From the NCBI GenBank assembly GCA_965214495.1, contig OZ243958.1, forward strand, positions 2,542,001 to 2,606,000: DNA of 64,000 bases, read 5' to 3'. The position numbers were made by a program, and so were the translations under genes. How positions within the stretch are numbered: position 1 is the first letter of the stretch; the number at the start of each line of letters is the position of its first letter. A model generated the notes under the pieces. The model worked only from the letters and a program-made list of their open reading frames with translations, had not been told where the DNA came from and ran no database searches. Shown here in pieces: positions 9,185 through 16,700 of the stretch. The DNA is from JANQOH01 sp965214495 (GTDB taxonomy: Bacteria > Pseudomonadota > Alphaproteobacteria > UBA7887).

Positions 9185-9691
9185 ATGGAAATCATCGTCA
9201 TCGTGATCCTGGCGGCGGTTCTGCTGGGAATTCTGGCGCGGCTCGGCAAGGTCGAGGAGCGATCCCGAGAGACGATTTCCGGTGAGGCGTATGTGACCGA
9301 TGGCGACGGAATAAGGGTCGGCGATCAAAACATACGTCTCGCCAGCCTGGACGCTCCAGAATGGGATCAGCCGGCGATGGACCGGAGCGGAGAGTGGTTC
9401 GATCACGGGAAACAGGTCAAGAGTGCGCTGATCAGGGCCATCGGCGGCAAGCATGTTCAGGTGGTCGTCGATGAATACGACAAGTACGGCCGCGCAGTGG
9501 GCGTCGTGACTTGCGACGGCAAGGATGTCGGGGAGTGGCTGGTGCGGAACGGATACGCGATCGCCGCGTATGGAGACAGATACGAAAACATCGAACGGGA
9601 AGCGCGCAAGGCGAAGCGCGGCATGTGGGGTCTCCGCGTCGCTTACGACCCGAGATCGTGGCGGCACAGGGATACCGACGACGAAGCGTAG
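9185..9691 (+). CDS. Membrane-anchored thermonuclease-family (SNase) protein
   Basis: A 168-residue protein with one N-terminal hydrophobic segment (about 2-19, IIVIVILAAVLLGILARL) and a staphylococcal-nuclease fold. Recognisable parts are YVTDGDGIRVGDQNIRLASLDAPEWDQP (about 36-63, including Arg51 and the acidic residues Asp57 and Glu59) and the second catalytic-type Arg103 in YDKYGRAVG, then LVRNGYAIA and KAKRGMWG. The set of catalytic residues looks complete, so a Ca-dependent phosphodiesterase acting at the cell envelope is likely by family. The gene stands alone between parC and the convergent lolD. The substrate is unknown. Confidence 0.85.
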   Translation: MEIIVIVILAAVLLGILARLGKVEERSRETISGEAYVTDGDGIRVGDQNIRLASLDAPEWDQPAMDRSGEWFDHGKQVKSALIRAIGGKHVQVVVDEYDKYGRAVGVVTCDGKDVGEWLVRNGYAIAAYGDRYENIEREARKAKRGMWGLRVAYDPRSWRHRDTDDEA

Positions 9692-9757
9692 ATCGATAAA
9701 GAATCGAACGCCGAAACGAAAACCGCGAGCCGGCGACGCGCGACGCATTCGCGCCCG

Positions 9758-10450
9758 TCACACGGCCTCCGCAGCTTCGATCCGGCCGCGCCGTAGCGCG
9801 ACGACGCGGTCGGCGCGGCGGGCGATGGCGTGGTTGTGAGTCGCGATCAGCGCCGCAAGGCCGTCTTCCCGAGCCAGCCGCAGCAACTCCTCGAACACGC
9901 GCTCCGAAGTTTCGGGGTCGAGATTGCCGGTTGGTTCGTCGGCGAGCAGAAGATGGGGGCGGTTGGCGAGTGCACGGGCCACGGCGACGCGCTGCTGCTC
10001 GCCGCCCGAAAGCTGGCCCGGCAGGTGGCCGTGCCGGTCGGAGAGTCCGACGCGATCGAGCAATCCCCGCGCAAGCGCAAGCGCCTCGCGGCGGGCGCGC
10101 CGGGCGATCATCTGCGGCAATACGACGTTCTCGAGCGCCGAGAACTCCGGCAGCAGATGGTGGAACTGGTAAACGAAGCCGAGGCTGTCGCGGCGGAGCG
10201 CGGTGCGCGCGCGGTCGCTCAAAGCGCCGCACGGGCGGCCGGCGATTTCGACCTCGCCACCGTCCGGGCGTTCGAGCAACCCCGCGACGTGCAGCAGGGT
10301 CGATTTGCCCGACCCCGACGGGCCGACGAGGGAGACGAGCTCGCCGGGACTCACCGAGAGCGCCGCGCCGCGAAGGACTTCGAGCCGCCGGCCGCCCTGG
10401 TCGAAACGGCGCTCGACGCCGCGCAGCGACAAGGCCGCGGTGGCGGTCAC
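9758..10450 (-). CDS. lolD: Lipoprotein-releasing ABC transporter ATP-binding protein LolD
   Basis: ATPase of the Lol system that extracts outer-membrane lipoproteins from the inner membrane. In 230 residues it has Walker A GPSGSGKST (43-51), the Q-loop region FVYQFHHLLPEFSALENV (the QFHHLLPEF stretch is typical of LolD), the ABC signature LSGGEQQRVAVARAL (147-161), Walker B LLLADEPTGNLD and the H-loop IATHN. It lies 6 bp downstream of the permease gene on the same strand, so the two are cotranscribed, probably together with proS upstream. Confidence 0.95.
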   Translation of the reverse strand: MTATAALSLRGVERRFDQGGRRLEVLRGAALSVSPGELVSLVGPSGSGKSTLLHVAGLLERPDGGEVEIAGRPCGALSDRARTALRRDSLGFVYQFHHLLPEFSALENVVLPQMIARRARREALALARGLLDRVGLSDRHGHLPGQLSGGEQQRVAVARALANRPHLLLADEPTGNLDPETSERVFEELLRLAREDGLAALIATHNHAIARRADRVVALRRGRIEAAEAV

Positions 10451-10456
10451 GACGCG

Positions 10457-11710
10457 TCACTCATGGCGCAGCGCCGCGACGGGATCGAGCCGCGCCGCGC
10501 GCCACGCCGGATAGAGCGTCGCGACGAGCGACAACACCAGGCTCATCGCGCCGATCGCGGCGACTTCGCGGGCTTCGACAACCGCCGGCAGCCGGGTCAG
10601 GTAGTAGATCTCCGGCGCGAAGGTTTCGACCCCGAACGCGCGCTCCACCCAGTCCTGGATCGCCTGGATGTTGAGCGTGAACAGGAGGCCGAGGATCAGC
10701 CCGGCGACGGTCCCGGCGCCGCCGATCGCCGCACCGGCGAGAATGAAGATGCGCATGATCGCCGCCCGCGGCGCGCCCATCGTGCGCAGGATCGCGATCC
10801 CCCGTCCCTTGTCGTGCACCAGCATGACGAGGCTCGCCACGACGTTGAATGCGGCGATGAGGATGATCAGCGTCAGGATGAGGAACATGACGTTGCGCTC
10901 GACCGCCAGGGCGTTCCGCAGATGGCCGAACCGGGACTGCCACGGCGAGGCGAAGCCGAGGGCGCCTGCGACCGCGCCGGCTTCGCGCGCGATGCTCTCC
11001 GCCGCATCGGGGTCGTCGGCGAAGAGTTCGATCTGGTTCACCCGGTCCGGCAGGTTGAAGTGCCGTTGCGCCGAAGCCAGCGGCATCAGGACCAGCAACC
11101 GGTCGTATTCCGACATGCCGAGCTCGAAGTCGCCCAACACCGGATAGGCGCGGGCGCGCGGGACGTGGCCGACGACGGTAGCGCGGCCCTCCGGGGAGAT
11201 CAGCGTCACCGAATCGCCCGGACGCACGCCGAGCTCGCGCGCCAGCCGGCGGCCGAGCAGGATGCCGTCCTCCGTGTCGAACCGCGCCAGCGCTTCCGGC
11301 CCGTCGATCCCGTCAACGATCGCGGTCCTGGCGTGGAGATCGTTCTTCGCAATGCCGCGGACCAGCGCGCCGCCGGATCCCCGTTCGGCGGCGATCATGA
11401 CCGGGGCTTCGACCAGCGGGGTGACGAGGGTCACCGCCTCGAGCGCCAGTAGGTCGCCGGCAAGCGCTTCGTATCCGGCGATCCCGTCGCCCGCGCGCGG
11501 GCCATACACCGTGACGTGGCCGTTGATGCCGAGAAGACGGTCGAGCAGTTCGATGCGGAACCCGTTCATCACCGACATGACCACGATCAGCACCGCGACC
11601 CCAAGCGCGATGCCGATCAGCGAGAACCCGGCCACGACGGAGATGAAGCCTTCGCGCCGCCGGGCGCGCAGATAGCGCCAAGCGACCTGGCGCTCGAAGC
11701 CGGAGAACAC
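10457..11710 (-). CDS. lolC: Lipoprotein-releasing ABC transporter permease (LolC/LolE family)
   Basis: Inner-membrane permease partner of LolD. The 417 residues show the MacB/LolC layout: one N-terminal membrane segment (about 22-48) with GFISVVAGFSLIGIALGVAV, a large periplasmic domain (about 50-265), then three C-terminal membrane segments with LNIQAIQDWVERAFG between two of them, and a terminal YPAWRAARLDPVAALRHE. Only one permease gene is present here, so it probably acts as a homodimer as in other alphaproteobacteria; LolC versus LolE cannot be separated from sequence alone. It lies 3 bp after proS and 6 bp before lolD. Confidence 0.93.
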   Translation of the reverse strand: MFSGFERQVAWRYLRARRREGFISVVAGFSLIGIALGVAVLIVVMSVMNGFRIELLDRLLGINGHVTVYGPRAGDGIAGYEALAGDLLALEAVTLVTPLVEAPVMIAAERGSGGALVRGIAKNDLHARTAIVDGIDGPEALARFDTEDGILLGRRLARELGVRPGDSVTLISPEGRATVVGHVPRARAYPVLGDFELGMSEYDRLLVLMPLASAQRHFNLPDRVNQIELFADDPDAAESIAREAGAVAGALGFASPWQSRFGHLRNALAVERNVMFLILTLIILIAAFNVVASLVMLVHDKGRGIAILRTMGAPRAAIMRIFILAGAAIGGAGTVAGLILGLLFTLNIQAIQDWVERAFGVETFAPEIYYLTRLPAVVEAREVAAIGAMSLVLSLVATLYPAWRAARLDPVAALRHE

Positions 11711-11713
11711 CGC

Positions 11714-13045
11714 TCAGCCGGCCAGGCGTGCGACCGCGGCGTCCGGCGACAGTTTCTCCGCGTCCCCCCCGGCGCGCGTCCTGAGCTCGACGACCCCTTC
11801 GCGAAGTCCGCGCGGGCCGACGATCATCTGCCAGGGCAGGCCGATCAGGTCGGCGGTGGCGAACTTCACGCCGGCGCGCTCGTCACGGTCGTCGTGGAGG
11901 ACGGAGACGCCCGCCGCCGCGAGCTGCCCGATCAGGCTCGCGCAGGCTTCGGCGCAGGCGGGGTCTCCGGGTTTGAGATCGATCATGGCGACCCGGAACG
12001 GCGCCACGCTCTGGGGCCAGACGATCCCCGCATCGTCGTGCGACGCCTCGATGATCGCGCCGACCAGCCGCGAGACGCCGATTCCGTAAGATCCCATCTC
12101 GACATCGACCGGCTCGCCGTCCGGCCCGGCGACCCGGGCGCCGAGGGCGGCGGAATATTTGGCGCCGAAATAGAAGATGTGACCGACCTCGATGCCGCGC
12201 GCCGCTGTGCGATGCGCCGGCGCGAGCGCTGCGAACGCCGCCGGGTCGTGCCGTTCGTCGGCCGCGGCGTAGAACGCGGTGTAGCGATCGACGACGGGTT
12301 GTAAGTCGGCGTCGTAATCGACCGCTTCGAGGCCGTCGAGCGCGAGCAGGCGAGAATCGCACCAGACGGCGCTTTCGCCGGTGTCGGCGAGGATCGCGAA
12401 TTCGTGGCTCATGTCGCCGCCGATGGGCCCGGCGTCGGCGCGCATCGGCACCGCCTTGAGACCGAGCCGCTCGAAGGTGCGCAGATAGGCGACGAACATG
12501 CGGTTGTAGGATCGGCGCGCCCCCGCCACATCGAGATCGAAGGAGTAGTTGTCCTTCATCAGGAATTCGCGCCCCCGCATGACGCCGAACCGCGGGCGCA
12601 GCTCGTCGCGGAATTTCCACTGGATCTGATACAGGTTCTTCGGCAGATCGCGGTAGCTGCGCACCGTATGGCGGAAAATGTCGGTGACGACCTCTTCATG
12701 GGTGGGGCCGAACAGCATGTCGCGGTCGTGGCGGTCGGTGATACGCAGCATCTCGCGGCCGTAGTCGTCGTAGCGGCCGCTTTCGCGCCACAGGTCGGCC
12801 GGCTGGATCGCGGGCATGAGAATTTCCTGGCATCCTGCGGCGTCCATCTCTTCGCGCACGATCTGCTCGACAGCCCGCAGCACCGCGTAGCCCAGGGGCA
12901 GCCAGCTATAGATCCCCGCGCTCGACTGCCGGATCATGCCGGCGCGCAGCATCAGCCGGTGCGAGACGGTTTGCGCCTCGGCGGGATTCTCTTTCAGCGT
13001 CGGCAGAAAATAGCTGGAAAGCCGCGCGACGCGCATCGCTGACAT
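11714..13045 (-). CDS. proS: Prolyl-tRNA synthetase
   Basis: Class II aminoacyl-tRNA synthetase that charges tRNA-Pro. The 443-residue protein is the short form without the YbaK-type editing insert, typical of alphaproteobacteria. It has the motif 1 region LRAGMIRQSSAGIYSWLPLG, motif 2 with KFRDELRPRFGVMRGREFLM, motif 3 SYGIGVSRLVGAI, and a C-terminal anticodon-binding domain. I place the start at ATG 13045 because GGAG lies 9 nt upstream; ATG 13036 also fits homologues that begin at RVARLSSYFLP. Upstream in-frame codons are not supported. It heads proS-lolC-lolD, a common alphaproteobacterial operon. Confidence 0.95.
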   Translation of the reverse strand: MSAMRVARLSSYFLPTLKENPAEAQTVSHRLMLRAGMIRQSSAGIYSWLPLGYAVLRAVEQIVREEMDAAGCQEILMPAIQPADLWRESGRYDDYGREMLRITDRHDRDMLFGPTHEEVVTDIFRHTVRSYRDLPKNLYQIQWKFRDELRPRFGVMRGREFLMKDNYSFDLDVAGARRSYNRMFVAYLRTFERLGLKAVPMRADAGPIGGDMSHEFAILADTGESAVWCDSRLLALDGLEAVDYDADLQPVVDRYTAFYAAADERHDPAAFAALAPAHRTAARGIEVGHIFYFGAKYSAALGARVAGPDGEPVDVEMGSYGIGVSRLVGAIIEASHDDAGIVWPQSVAPFRVAMIDLKPGDPACAEACASLIGQLAAAGVSVLHDDRDERAGVKFATADLIGLPWQMIVGPRGLREGVVELRTRAGGDAEKLSPDAAVARLAG

Positions 13046-13124
13046 GCCGTCAAGCTCCGCTGTCAGTGGTTTCCGCGGCACTCTATGAAACGGCTCCGGC
13101 GTTGCCAAGGCGCGACGGCGACTG

Positions 13125-13143
13125 GTAGTGCCTGAGTTTGAAA
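13125..13143 (+). repeat. Terminal-repeat-like sequence, copy 1 (left edge of accessory island)
   Basis: GTAGTGCCTGAGTTTGAAA. It matches the start of the sequence at 16354 (GTAGTGTCTCAGTTTGAAA) at 17 of 19 positions, and it is also found inverted at 16702-16720. The sequence lies 80 bp upstream of the proS start, exactly where the degenerate accessory region begins. It resembles the outer end of a transposable element whose other parts are missing; no transposase is recognisable. I cannot name the family. Confidence 0.5.
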
Positions 13144-13148
13144 CATTT

Positions 13149-13173
13149 GGATGCGCGGGCATCCCGCCCGCAT
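13149..13173 (+). repeat. GC-rich palindromic repeat, copy 1
   Basis: A 25-bp sequence reading GATGCGCGGGCATCCCGCCC then GCATA. It can fold as GCGGG-CAT-CCCGC. The reverse complement of 50632-50656 matches it at 21 of 25 positions, with the same hairpin core. Copy 1 lies at the edge of the decayed island and copy 2 lies upstream of the dapC start. Such short dispersed palindromes behave like REP/BIME-type repeats in other genomes; the family is not identified here. Confidence 0.5.
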
Positions 13174-13224
13174 ATGTGCGAAACGTGGAAAGAATCGAGG
13201 ATGCCGGTTACGCCGTCGGAGGGC

Positions 13225-13527
13225 TGGCTCTTTCAGTCGCCAAGAAAGAGTGGACGGGGTCATGTCTCGCACCTTTCGCAGTTCTATCCTGGAATCACCG
13301 AGGCCGGCGGAACCCGCTTCTGGTTTGACGGACTGCGCAACGCCTTCACCACCGTGGCCGAGCGCGAGCCGATGCTGCCGCGCTCACCGACCAAGCGGCC
13401 GGTCAATCACGCACGGCCTGGCGACGTGACCGAGAGCTGCGCGGCCGACTGGACGGTCGAGCAACTGCGCGAACCGGCTCAGCGCGTCGCCGATAAGATC
13501 GACAAATCGATTCGGAGTAGATCTTGA
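13225..13527 (+). pseudogene. Tyrosine recombinase/integrase C-terminal remnant
   Basis: About 100 codons that read like the C-terminal third of a phage-type tyrosine recombinase: WLFQSPRKSGRGH, GGTRFWFDGLRNAF, then VNHARPGDVTE and AADWTVEQLREPAQRVADKID. As I recall the family, the box II motif is HGLRN and the nucleophile lies in TEGYAADW. Here the His is Asp (codon at 13327) and the Tyr position is Cys (codon at 13438). The N-terminal two thirds are absent and no start is available. It is therefore a dead fragment, evidence that an integrative element once occupied the proS-APH interval. The distal residues SIRSRS end at a stop next to the hicA remnant. Confidence 0.7.
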
Positions 13528-13620
13528 ATGCCGAATGGGCGGAGGCTTGCTCGGTTCCGCCGGGTCGCCGAGGTTGCCAGACAGAACGCTGGCGCGTTGG
13601 CGCCGTGAAACCCTTGCGTC

Positions 13621-13634
13621 GTACACATCTGTAC
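13621..13634. promoter_or_regulatory. Inverted repeat GTACA-N4-TGTAC upstream of hicA, possible HicB operator
   Basis: A perfect 5-bp inverted repeat with a 4-bp spacer (GTACACATCTGTAC) that overlaps the first codon of the hicA reading frame. HicB antitoxins with a C-terminal helix-turn-helix, as encoded just downstream, commonly repress their own operon by binding such palindromes. The position fits an operator, but the role is inferred from location only. Confidence 0.35.
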
Positions 13635-13857
13635 GAATACCAAGACCGGTGACGAGTTTGTACGTCGGGTTCGGCGGATCGGCCGCGAACGGGCGATCAT
13701 TGTGCGCTTCGAGGCTCGGACGGGCAAGGGAAGCCACGGGCGGCTGTATTTTGGGGAGCGGTTCGCCACGGTGAAGGACCGGCGCAAAGAGATCGGCGCG
13801 GGGCTTCCGGCGGCGATGCTCCGGCAGCTCGGGCTCGACCGCAAGGACTTGGGATAA
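13633..13857 (+). pseudogene. hicA: HicA-family mRNA interferase toxin lacking a normal start codon
   Basis: A 74-codon open frame encoding a HicA-type double-stranded-RNA-binding-fold toxin: TGDEFVRRVRRIGRERAIIV, then GKGSHGRLYFGERFATV with the catalytic His35, and KKEIG-like RKEIGAGLPAAMLRQLGL. HicA toxins cleave mRNA during translation. The expected first codon is ACG (13633), one transition away from ATG. The frame is blocked by TGA at 13606, and there is no ATG, GTG or TTG before a GTG at codon 24 (13702). Starting there would give 51 residues still holding the His but missing the first helix. Either translation begins at ACG or the toxin is silenced. hicB follows after 6 bp. Confidence 0.65.
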
Positions 13858-13863
13858 CGGACG

Positions 13864-14310
13864 ATGGACGAAGGCGGGACGATGCAAGGGCTGATCTGGC
13901 CGGTGGAATTCGCGCCGCAGGAGGATGGGTCGATCCTCGTTACTTTTCCGGATGTGCCGGAGGCGTTGACGGAAGGGGAAACGGAGGCCGAGGCGGTGAC
14001 GCAGGCCCAGGACTGCCTCGTCGCCGCCCTTGGCGGCTATATCAGCGCACGGCGCGCCATCCCTCGGCCGTCCCCGGCGCGCGGGCGGACCACGGTCCCG
14101 CTACCGGCGCTCGCCGCCGCCAAGATCGGGCTCTACGGCGCGATGCGCGCCCACGGTGTCGGCAACACCGCGCTGGCTGTACGGCTCGGTCTTTCCGAAG
14201 GCGCGGTGCGCCGGCTGATCGACCTCGACCACCGTTCGCATATCGGCCAAATCGAAACGGCGCTGCATGCTCTTGGGCAGCGGCTCGCGGTTGCGACCCA
14301 GGCAGCGTAG
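13864..14310 (+). CDS. hicB: HicB-family antitoxin
   Basis: Antitoxin partner of HicA. The 148-residue protein has the HicB partial-RNase-H-like fold at the N terminus (LIWPVEFAPQEDGSILVTFP, PDVPEALTEGETEAEAVTQA), followed by LVAALGGYI, and a C-terminal helix-turn-helix (about 95-130, ALAVRLGLSEGAVRRLIDLD) suited to binding the operon promoter. ATG 13864 follows hicA by 6 bp; an internal ATG at 13882 preceded by AAGGCGGG may be the true start. The gene looks intact while its toxin has no standard start codon, the usual order of decay for a toxin-antitoxin pair in a dying island. Confidence 0.85.
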   Translation: MDEGGTMQGLIWPVEFAPQEDGSILVTFPDVPEALTEGETEAEAVTQAQDCLVAALGGYISARRAIPRPSPARGRTTVPLPALAAAKIGLYGAMRAHGVGNTALAVRLGLSEGAVRRLIDLDHRSHIGQIETALHALGQRLAVATQAA

Positions 14311-14785
14311 CTTCCGCGTGATTACGACACTGAAGTTGCGGGGAACGCACCCATCCATGAGATACGTGCATGGCGGATCGGGGCAAGGTGCCGCTTCGAG
14401 TGTCGTCGGTGGATCTCGGGACCGGGCAAACCTCAGCAGGGAGTATTCAAGCAGCCATGGGCCTCGCCAATCAACGTGAGCGGCACAGGGAGCCATACTT
14501 CCATAGAATCCGATTTCGCGGCCGACTCTCTACCGCAGCAGCATAGTCGACCCGGATTTCCATATGGGTACCGCTTGACCGCTTGCCGAGGAGGACTGGT
14601 TTTGCGCTATCGTCGAGCGCATGGCGGTTCTCGACGATGATTTCCGCGTTGACGCGACGCTGACCGAAGCCGACGGGATTCGGTCGCCGCCCAAGTCGCC
14701 GGGGGATATGCGATCGGCGACGGAGTTGTGGTTGCGTCTCTCACGGATCGTCAAGGCGAGAGATCCCCGACGAAGAGGAGACGGC
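14311..14785. other. Non-coding or degraded stretch within the accessory island
   Basis: 475 bp between hicB and the secreted protein gene. Short open frames exist on both strands. None resembles a protein family I recognise, and none has a convincing ribosome binding site. An AAGAGGAG sequence near its end (about 14773) serves the next gene. I see no terminator, tRNA or repeat here. Confidence 0.4.
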
Positions 14786-15427
14786 ATGAAGGCCCGGGCA
14801 GCGGTGGGATGGACAGGACTATGCCTTGCACTTGCCGCGGGCGCGACGCTCGCCGGCCAGCCCGCCGAACACCGTGGCCCGAACGGCACTTGCCTGCGGG
14901 TCCACACGGCCCAGGGCCCGCAGGGTGGCGGGACGATGGTCGTGGTCCAAGGCGAAGCCGGAACCGGCGGCTCGCTCTGCGTCGGCAAGGTCGCGCGCCT
15001 TTGGGGGCCGCAAGGCGAGTCGCCGATGCGGCCCGGCGAATATGTGGGCATCGCCATCGCGGGCTACCCCGAGACGGGCAACGCCCCCGTGCGGTGGCGA
15101 GCCGCTACCGCGGATCTGCGGGTACTCGATTCCGGCACCGAATTCCTCAATCTCCAGACCTTCCGCCGAGGACCCGACGACCCACGGCCCCTCGCGGGGG
15201 CGGCGTGTCAACGCAGCGGCGCCGGGGCGCCCTGGCGTTGCACGCCAAGAGCCACGGTCGAGGAGATGCGCCGGGGTCCGGACGCAACCGAAGTCGCGCT
15301 GCGAGGCCGCTACCGCACGCGCGTCTTTGTCGCGGTGCTGCGCCTGGTCACACCCAGGCTGGCGAGCGAGGGACCGAGACCCTGGGAGGACATCGCCTGG
15401 GAAAAGCCCTGCGCGCTACCCCCGTGA
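14786..15427 (+). CDS. Secreted protein of unknown function
   Basis: A 213-residue protein with a clear signal peptide: MKARAAVGWTGLCLALAAG followed by ATLAGQPA, with cleavage likely near residue 23-26. The mature part is polar, with several cysteines (for example TCLRVH, LCVGKV, ACQRSG, WRCTPR, KPCALPP) that could form disulfides in the periplasm. I recognise no domain. The start ATG 14786 is preceded by GAAGAGGAGACGGC, a good Shine-Dalgarno; the frame is open further upstream to 14621, but without coding character. It lies between hicB and a WD40 fragment in the decayed island. It may be a surviving cargo gene. Confidence 0.55.
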   Translation: MKARAAVGWTGLCLALAAGATLAGQPAEHRGPNGTCLRVHTAQGPQGGGTMVVVQGEAGTGGSLCVGKVARLWGPQGESPMRPGEYVGIAIAGYPETGNAPVRWRAATADLRVLDSGTEFLNLQTFRRGPDDPRPLAGAACQRSGAGAPWRCTPRATVEEMRRGPDATEVALRGRYRTRVFVAVLRLVTPRLASEGPRPWEDIAWEKPCALPP

Positions 15428-15467
15428 ACGCGGTGCGGACCCATGCTGCCGGTTACGCACGGGGAGG

Positions 15468-16000
15468 CGGTCGATCGAGGCGGCCCAGTTCATCGAAGCG
15501 GCCGGGAAGGAGCCGGCGAAGGAGGAGAAGTTCAATCTCCTGAGACGAGCTTGCGGGAACCTCGAAGGGACTATCGAACGCTATCCATCCACCGATCCGG
15601 CCGTGAGGCCGGCGACCCGGCAACGAATCGGAAACATCTCCCTTGCGAGGGTCCGCAGGGCCATGAGCAAAGCGCGCCCGGCCGCCCCGGTGGGACCGGG
15701 CGCGCCCGTGCGGGTCTGGCGACACCGGGGCGGCGCAGTCGCCGCCGTCTTGCTTCCGGGCGGACGGCGGGCGTCGACCGTGGGGAGGGACGGTGTCACC
15801 GAAGTTCGCGAGCCAAGCACGGGAGAGGTTCTGCGTGCGTGGCGACATCGAAGCGGGACCGCCGCCGCGGTGTCCGCGGACGGACGGCGGGTGTCGATCG
15901 CAGGCATTGACAAGACCGTCACCTTGCGAGCGGTCGGGACGGGAAGAATCCTCGACGAATGGAGCCTCAACCGGGCGGGACGCGGGAGGCTATATGGCGG
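15468..16000 (+). pseudogene. WD40-repeat protein fragment
   Basis: In this frame a helical segment (RSIEAAQFIEAAGKEPAKEE, then RYPSTDPAVRPATRQRIGNI) is followed by two WD40-like units, VWRHRGGAVAAVLLPGGRRA and AWRHRSGTAAAVSADGRRVS, each ending in a TGEVLRAW- or TGRILDEW-type strand. The pattern is that of a bacterial WD40 propeller protein, but only about two of seven blades are present, no start codon or ribosome site precedes it, and homology stops near 16000. The frame is continuous with an overlapping shadow of the upstream gene. I read it as an internal fragment of a lost gene, although an expressed short product cannot be excluded. Confidence 0.5.
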
Positions 16001-16068
16001 TATCGAGGCTGTCCATTCCGCCGGCGACGCTCCGGACTCGAGCGCCCGGCGCGTGCGGTGCTTGGGAC

Positions 16069-16255
16069 GGCCGCCACGATGGTCGCGGCCGCCCCATTCG
16101 AGCCACACGAAGCCGCCGGCGATGGCGAGCAGCACCAGTAAGGCGAGGCCCTCCATGACGCCCTACAGGAAGCGGATTGCGGCGTAGAACCCGCCTGCCG
16201 CAAGCAATATCCACAAAGCGGCCCCGAACGAGACCCCCAAGAACCCGCTGACCAT
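16069..16255 (-). other. Two tiny possible membrane-protein ORFs or gene remnants
   Basis: On the minus strand, 16255-16163 reads MVSGFLGVSFGAALWILLAA and ends GFYAAIRFL. Six bases later a second frame starts at 16156 with MEGLALLVLLAIAGGFVWLE and WGGRDHRGG before it runs antisense to the WD40 fragment. Each is a single hydrophobic segment. The first frame is open upstream to the repeat at 16353, so it may be the tail of a gene cut by an insertion. There are no recognisable families and expression is doubtful. Confidence 0.25.
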
Positions 16256-16352
16256 CGCGGCCGCTGCCGTCGCTGGCGGGTTCGATGTCGGCCCAGACGA
16301 GCGCGGCGGCTTCGGAGCGGCGAAGGCCGGCGTCGCGTGGTGGCCGCCAGTG

Positions 16353-16372
16353 AGTAGTGTCTCAGTTTGAAA
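16353..16372 (+). repeat. Terminal-repeat-like sequence, copy 2
   Basis: AGTAGTGTCTCAGTTTGAAA. It forms an imperfect inverted repeat with 16701-16721 (reverse complement AGTAGTGTCTCGGTTTGGAA), so the two bracket about 370 bp. It also matches copy 1 at 13125 in direct orientation. No obvious target-site duplication flanks the pair. Confidence 0.55.
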
Positions 16373-16401
16373 TCGATACGCTGCCAAGCGGCCGGATCCG
16401 G

Positions 16402-16653
16402 ATAGGGGTCGGGAAGGGCTTTTTGGCCCTCCCCGCCCTCCGAACCGCACGTGCGGTTTTCCCGCATACGGCTCTCCAGTCGGTGGTTTCCTCATCGGGG
16501 GTGTCTCTCAGACTGCCGGGCCGGATACAGGGCGAACAGACCGGCAGTCGCGAAGAAGGCGTTGGGCCATCGCCGATGGTCGGCCCGGTAATGTTCCAAG
16601 CTGGGCCGTTTCTCGTGCTTGCGCGGCGATGTGGGCCGCACGTTCGCGCATCC
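16402..16653 (-). mobile_element. Group II intron 3' remnant (maturase tail, domains V and VI)
   Basis: Read on the minus strand, 16653-16492 encodes a frame ending KHEKRPSLEHYRADHRRW, PNAFFATAGLF and ARQSERHPR, which resembles the C terminus of intron-encoded reverse transcriptases. It is followed at 16474-16442 by a 33-nt sequence starting GAGCCGTATGCGG and ending CGCACGTGCGGTTC. This is a near-perfect domain V: it keeps the catalytic triad AGC, a GAAA-containing loop and the lower stem, with one base fewer than the 34-nt consensus. Domain VI follows as a GGGGAGGGC/GCCCTTCCC hairpin with a candidate bulged A before CCCCTAT, so the intron end is near 16402. Domains I-IV and most of the reverse transcriptase are missing, so it cannot splice or move on its own. 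Confidence 0.7.
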
Positions 16654-16700
16654 TGCCATCTATCGCCGGTACATGCGGCAACCCGAACAAATCGCGACAG

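Noticed and set aside
6628..9249. Open frame of over 850 codons on the minus strand opposite parC
   Set aside because: It mirrors the codon periodicity of parC, and its translation has no family resemblance.
9830..11452. Long plus-strand open frame opposite lolD and the lolC/E permease
   Set aside because: Antisense shadow. The minus-strand genes carry complete ABC transporter motifs.
16410..16438. Rho-independent terminator (GGGAAGGGC-TTTTT-GGCCCTCCC)
   Set aside because: The T-run is the loop, not a tail, and the hairpin lies directly next to domain V of a group II intron, so domain VI is the better reading.
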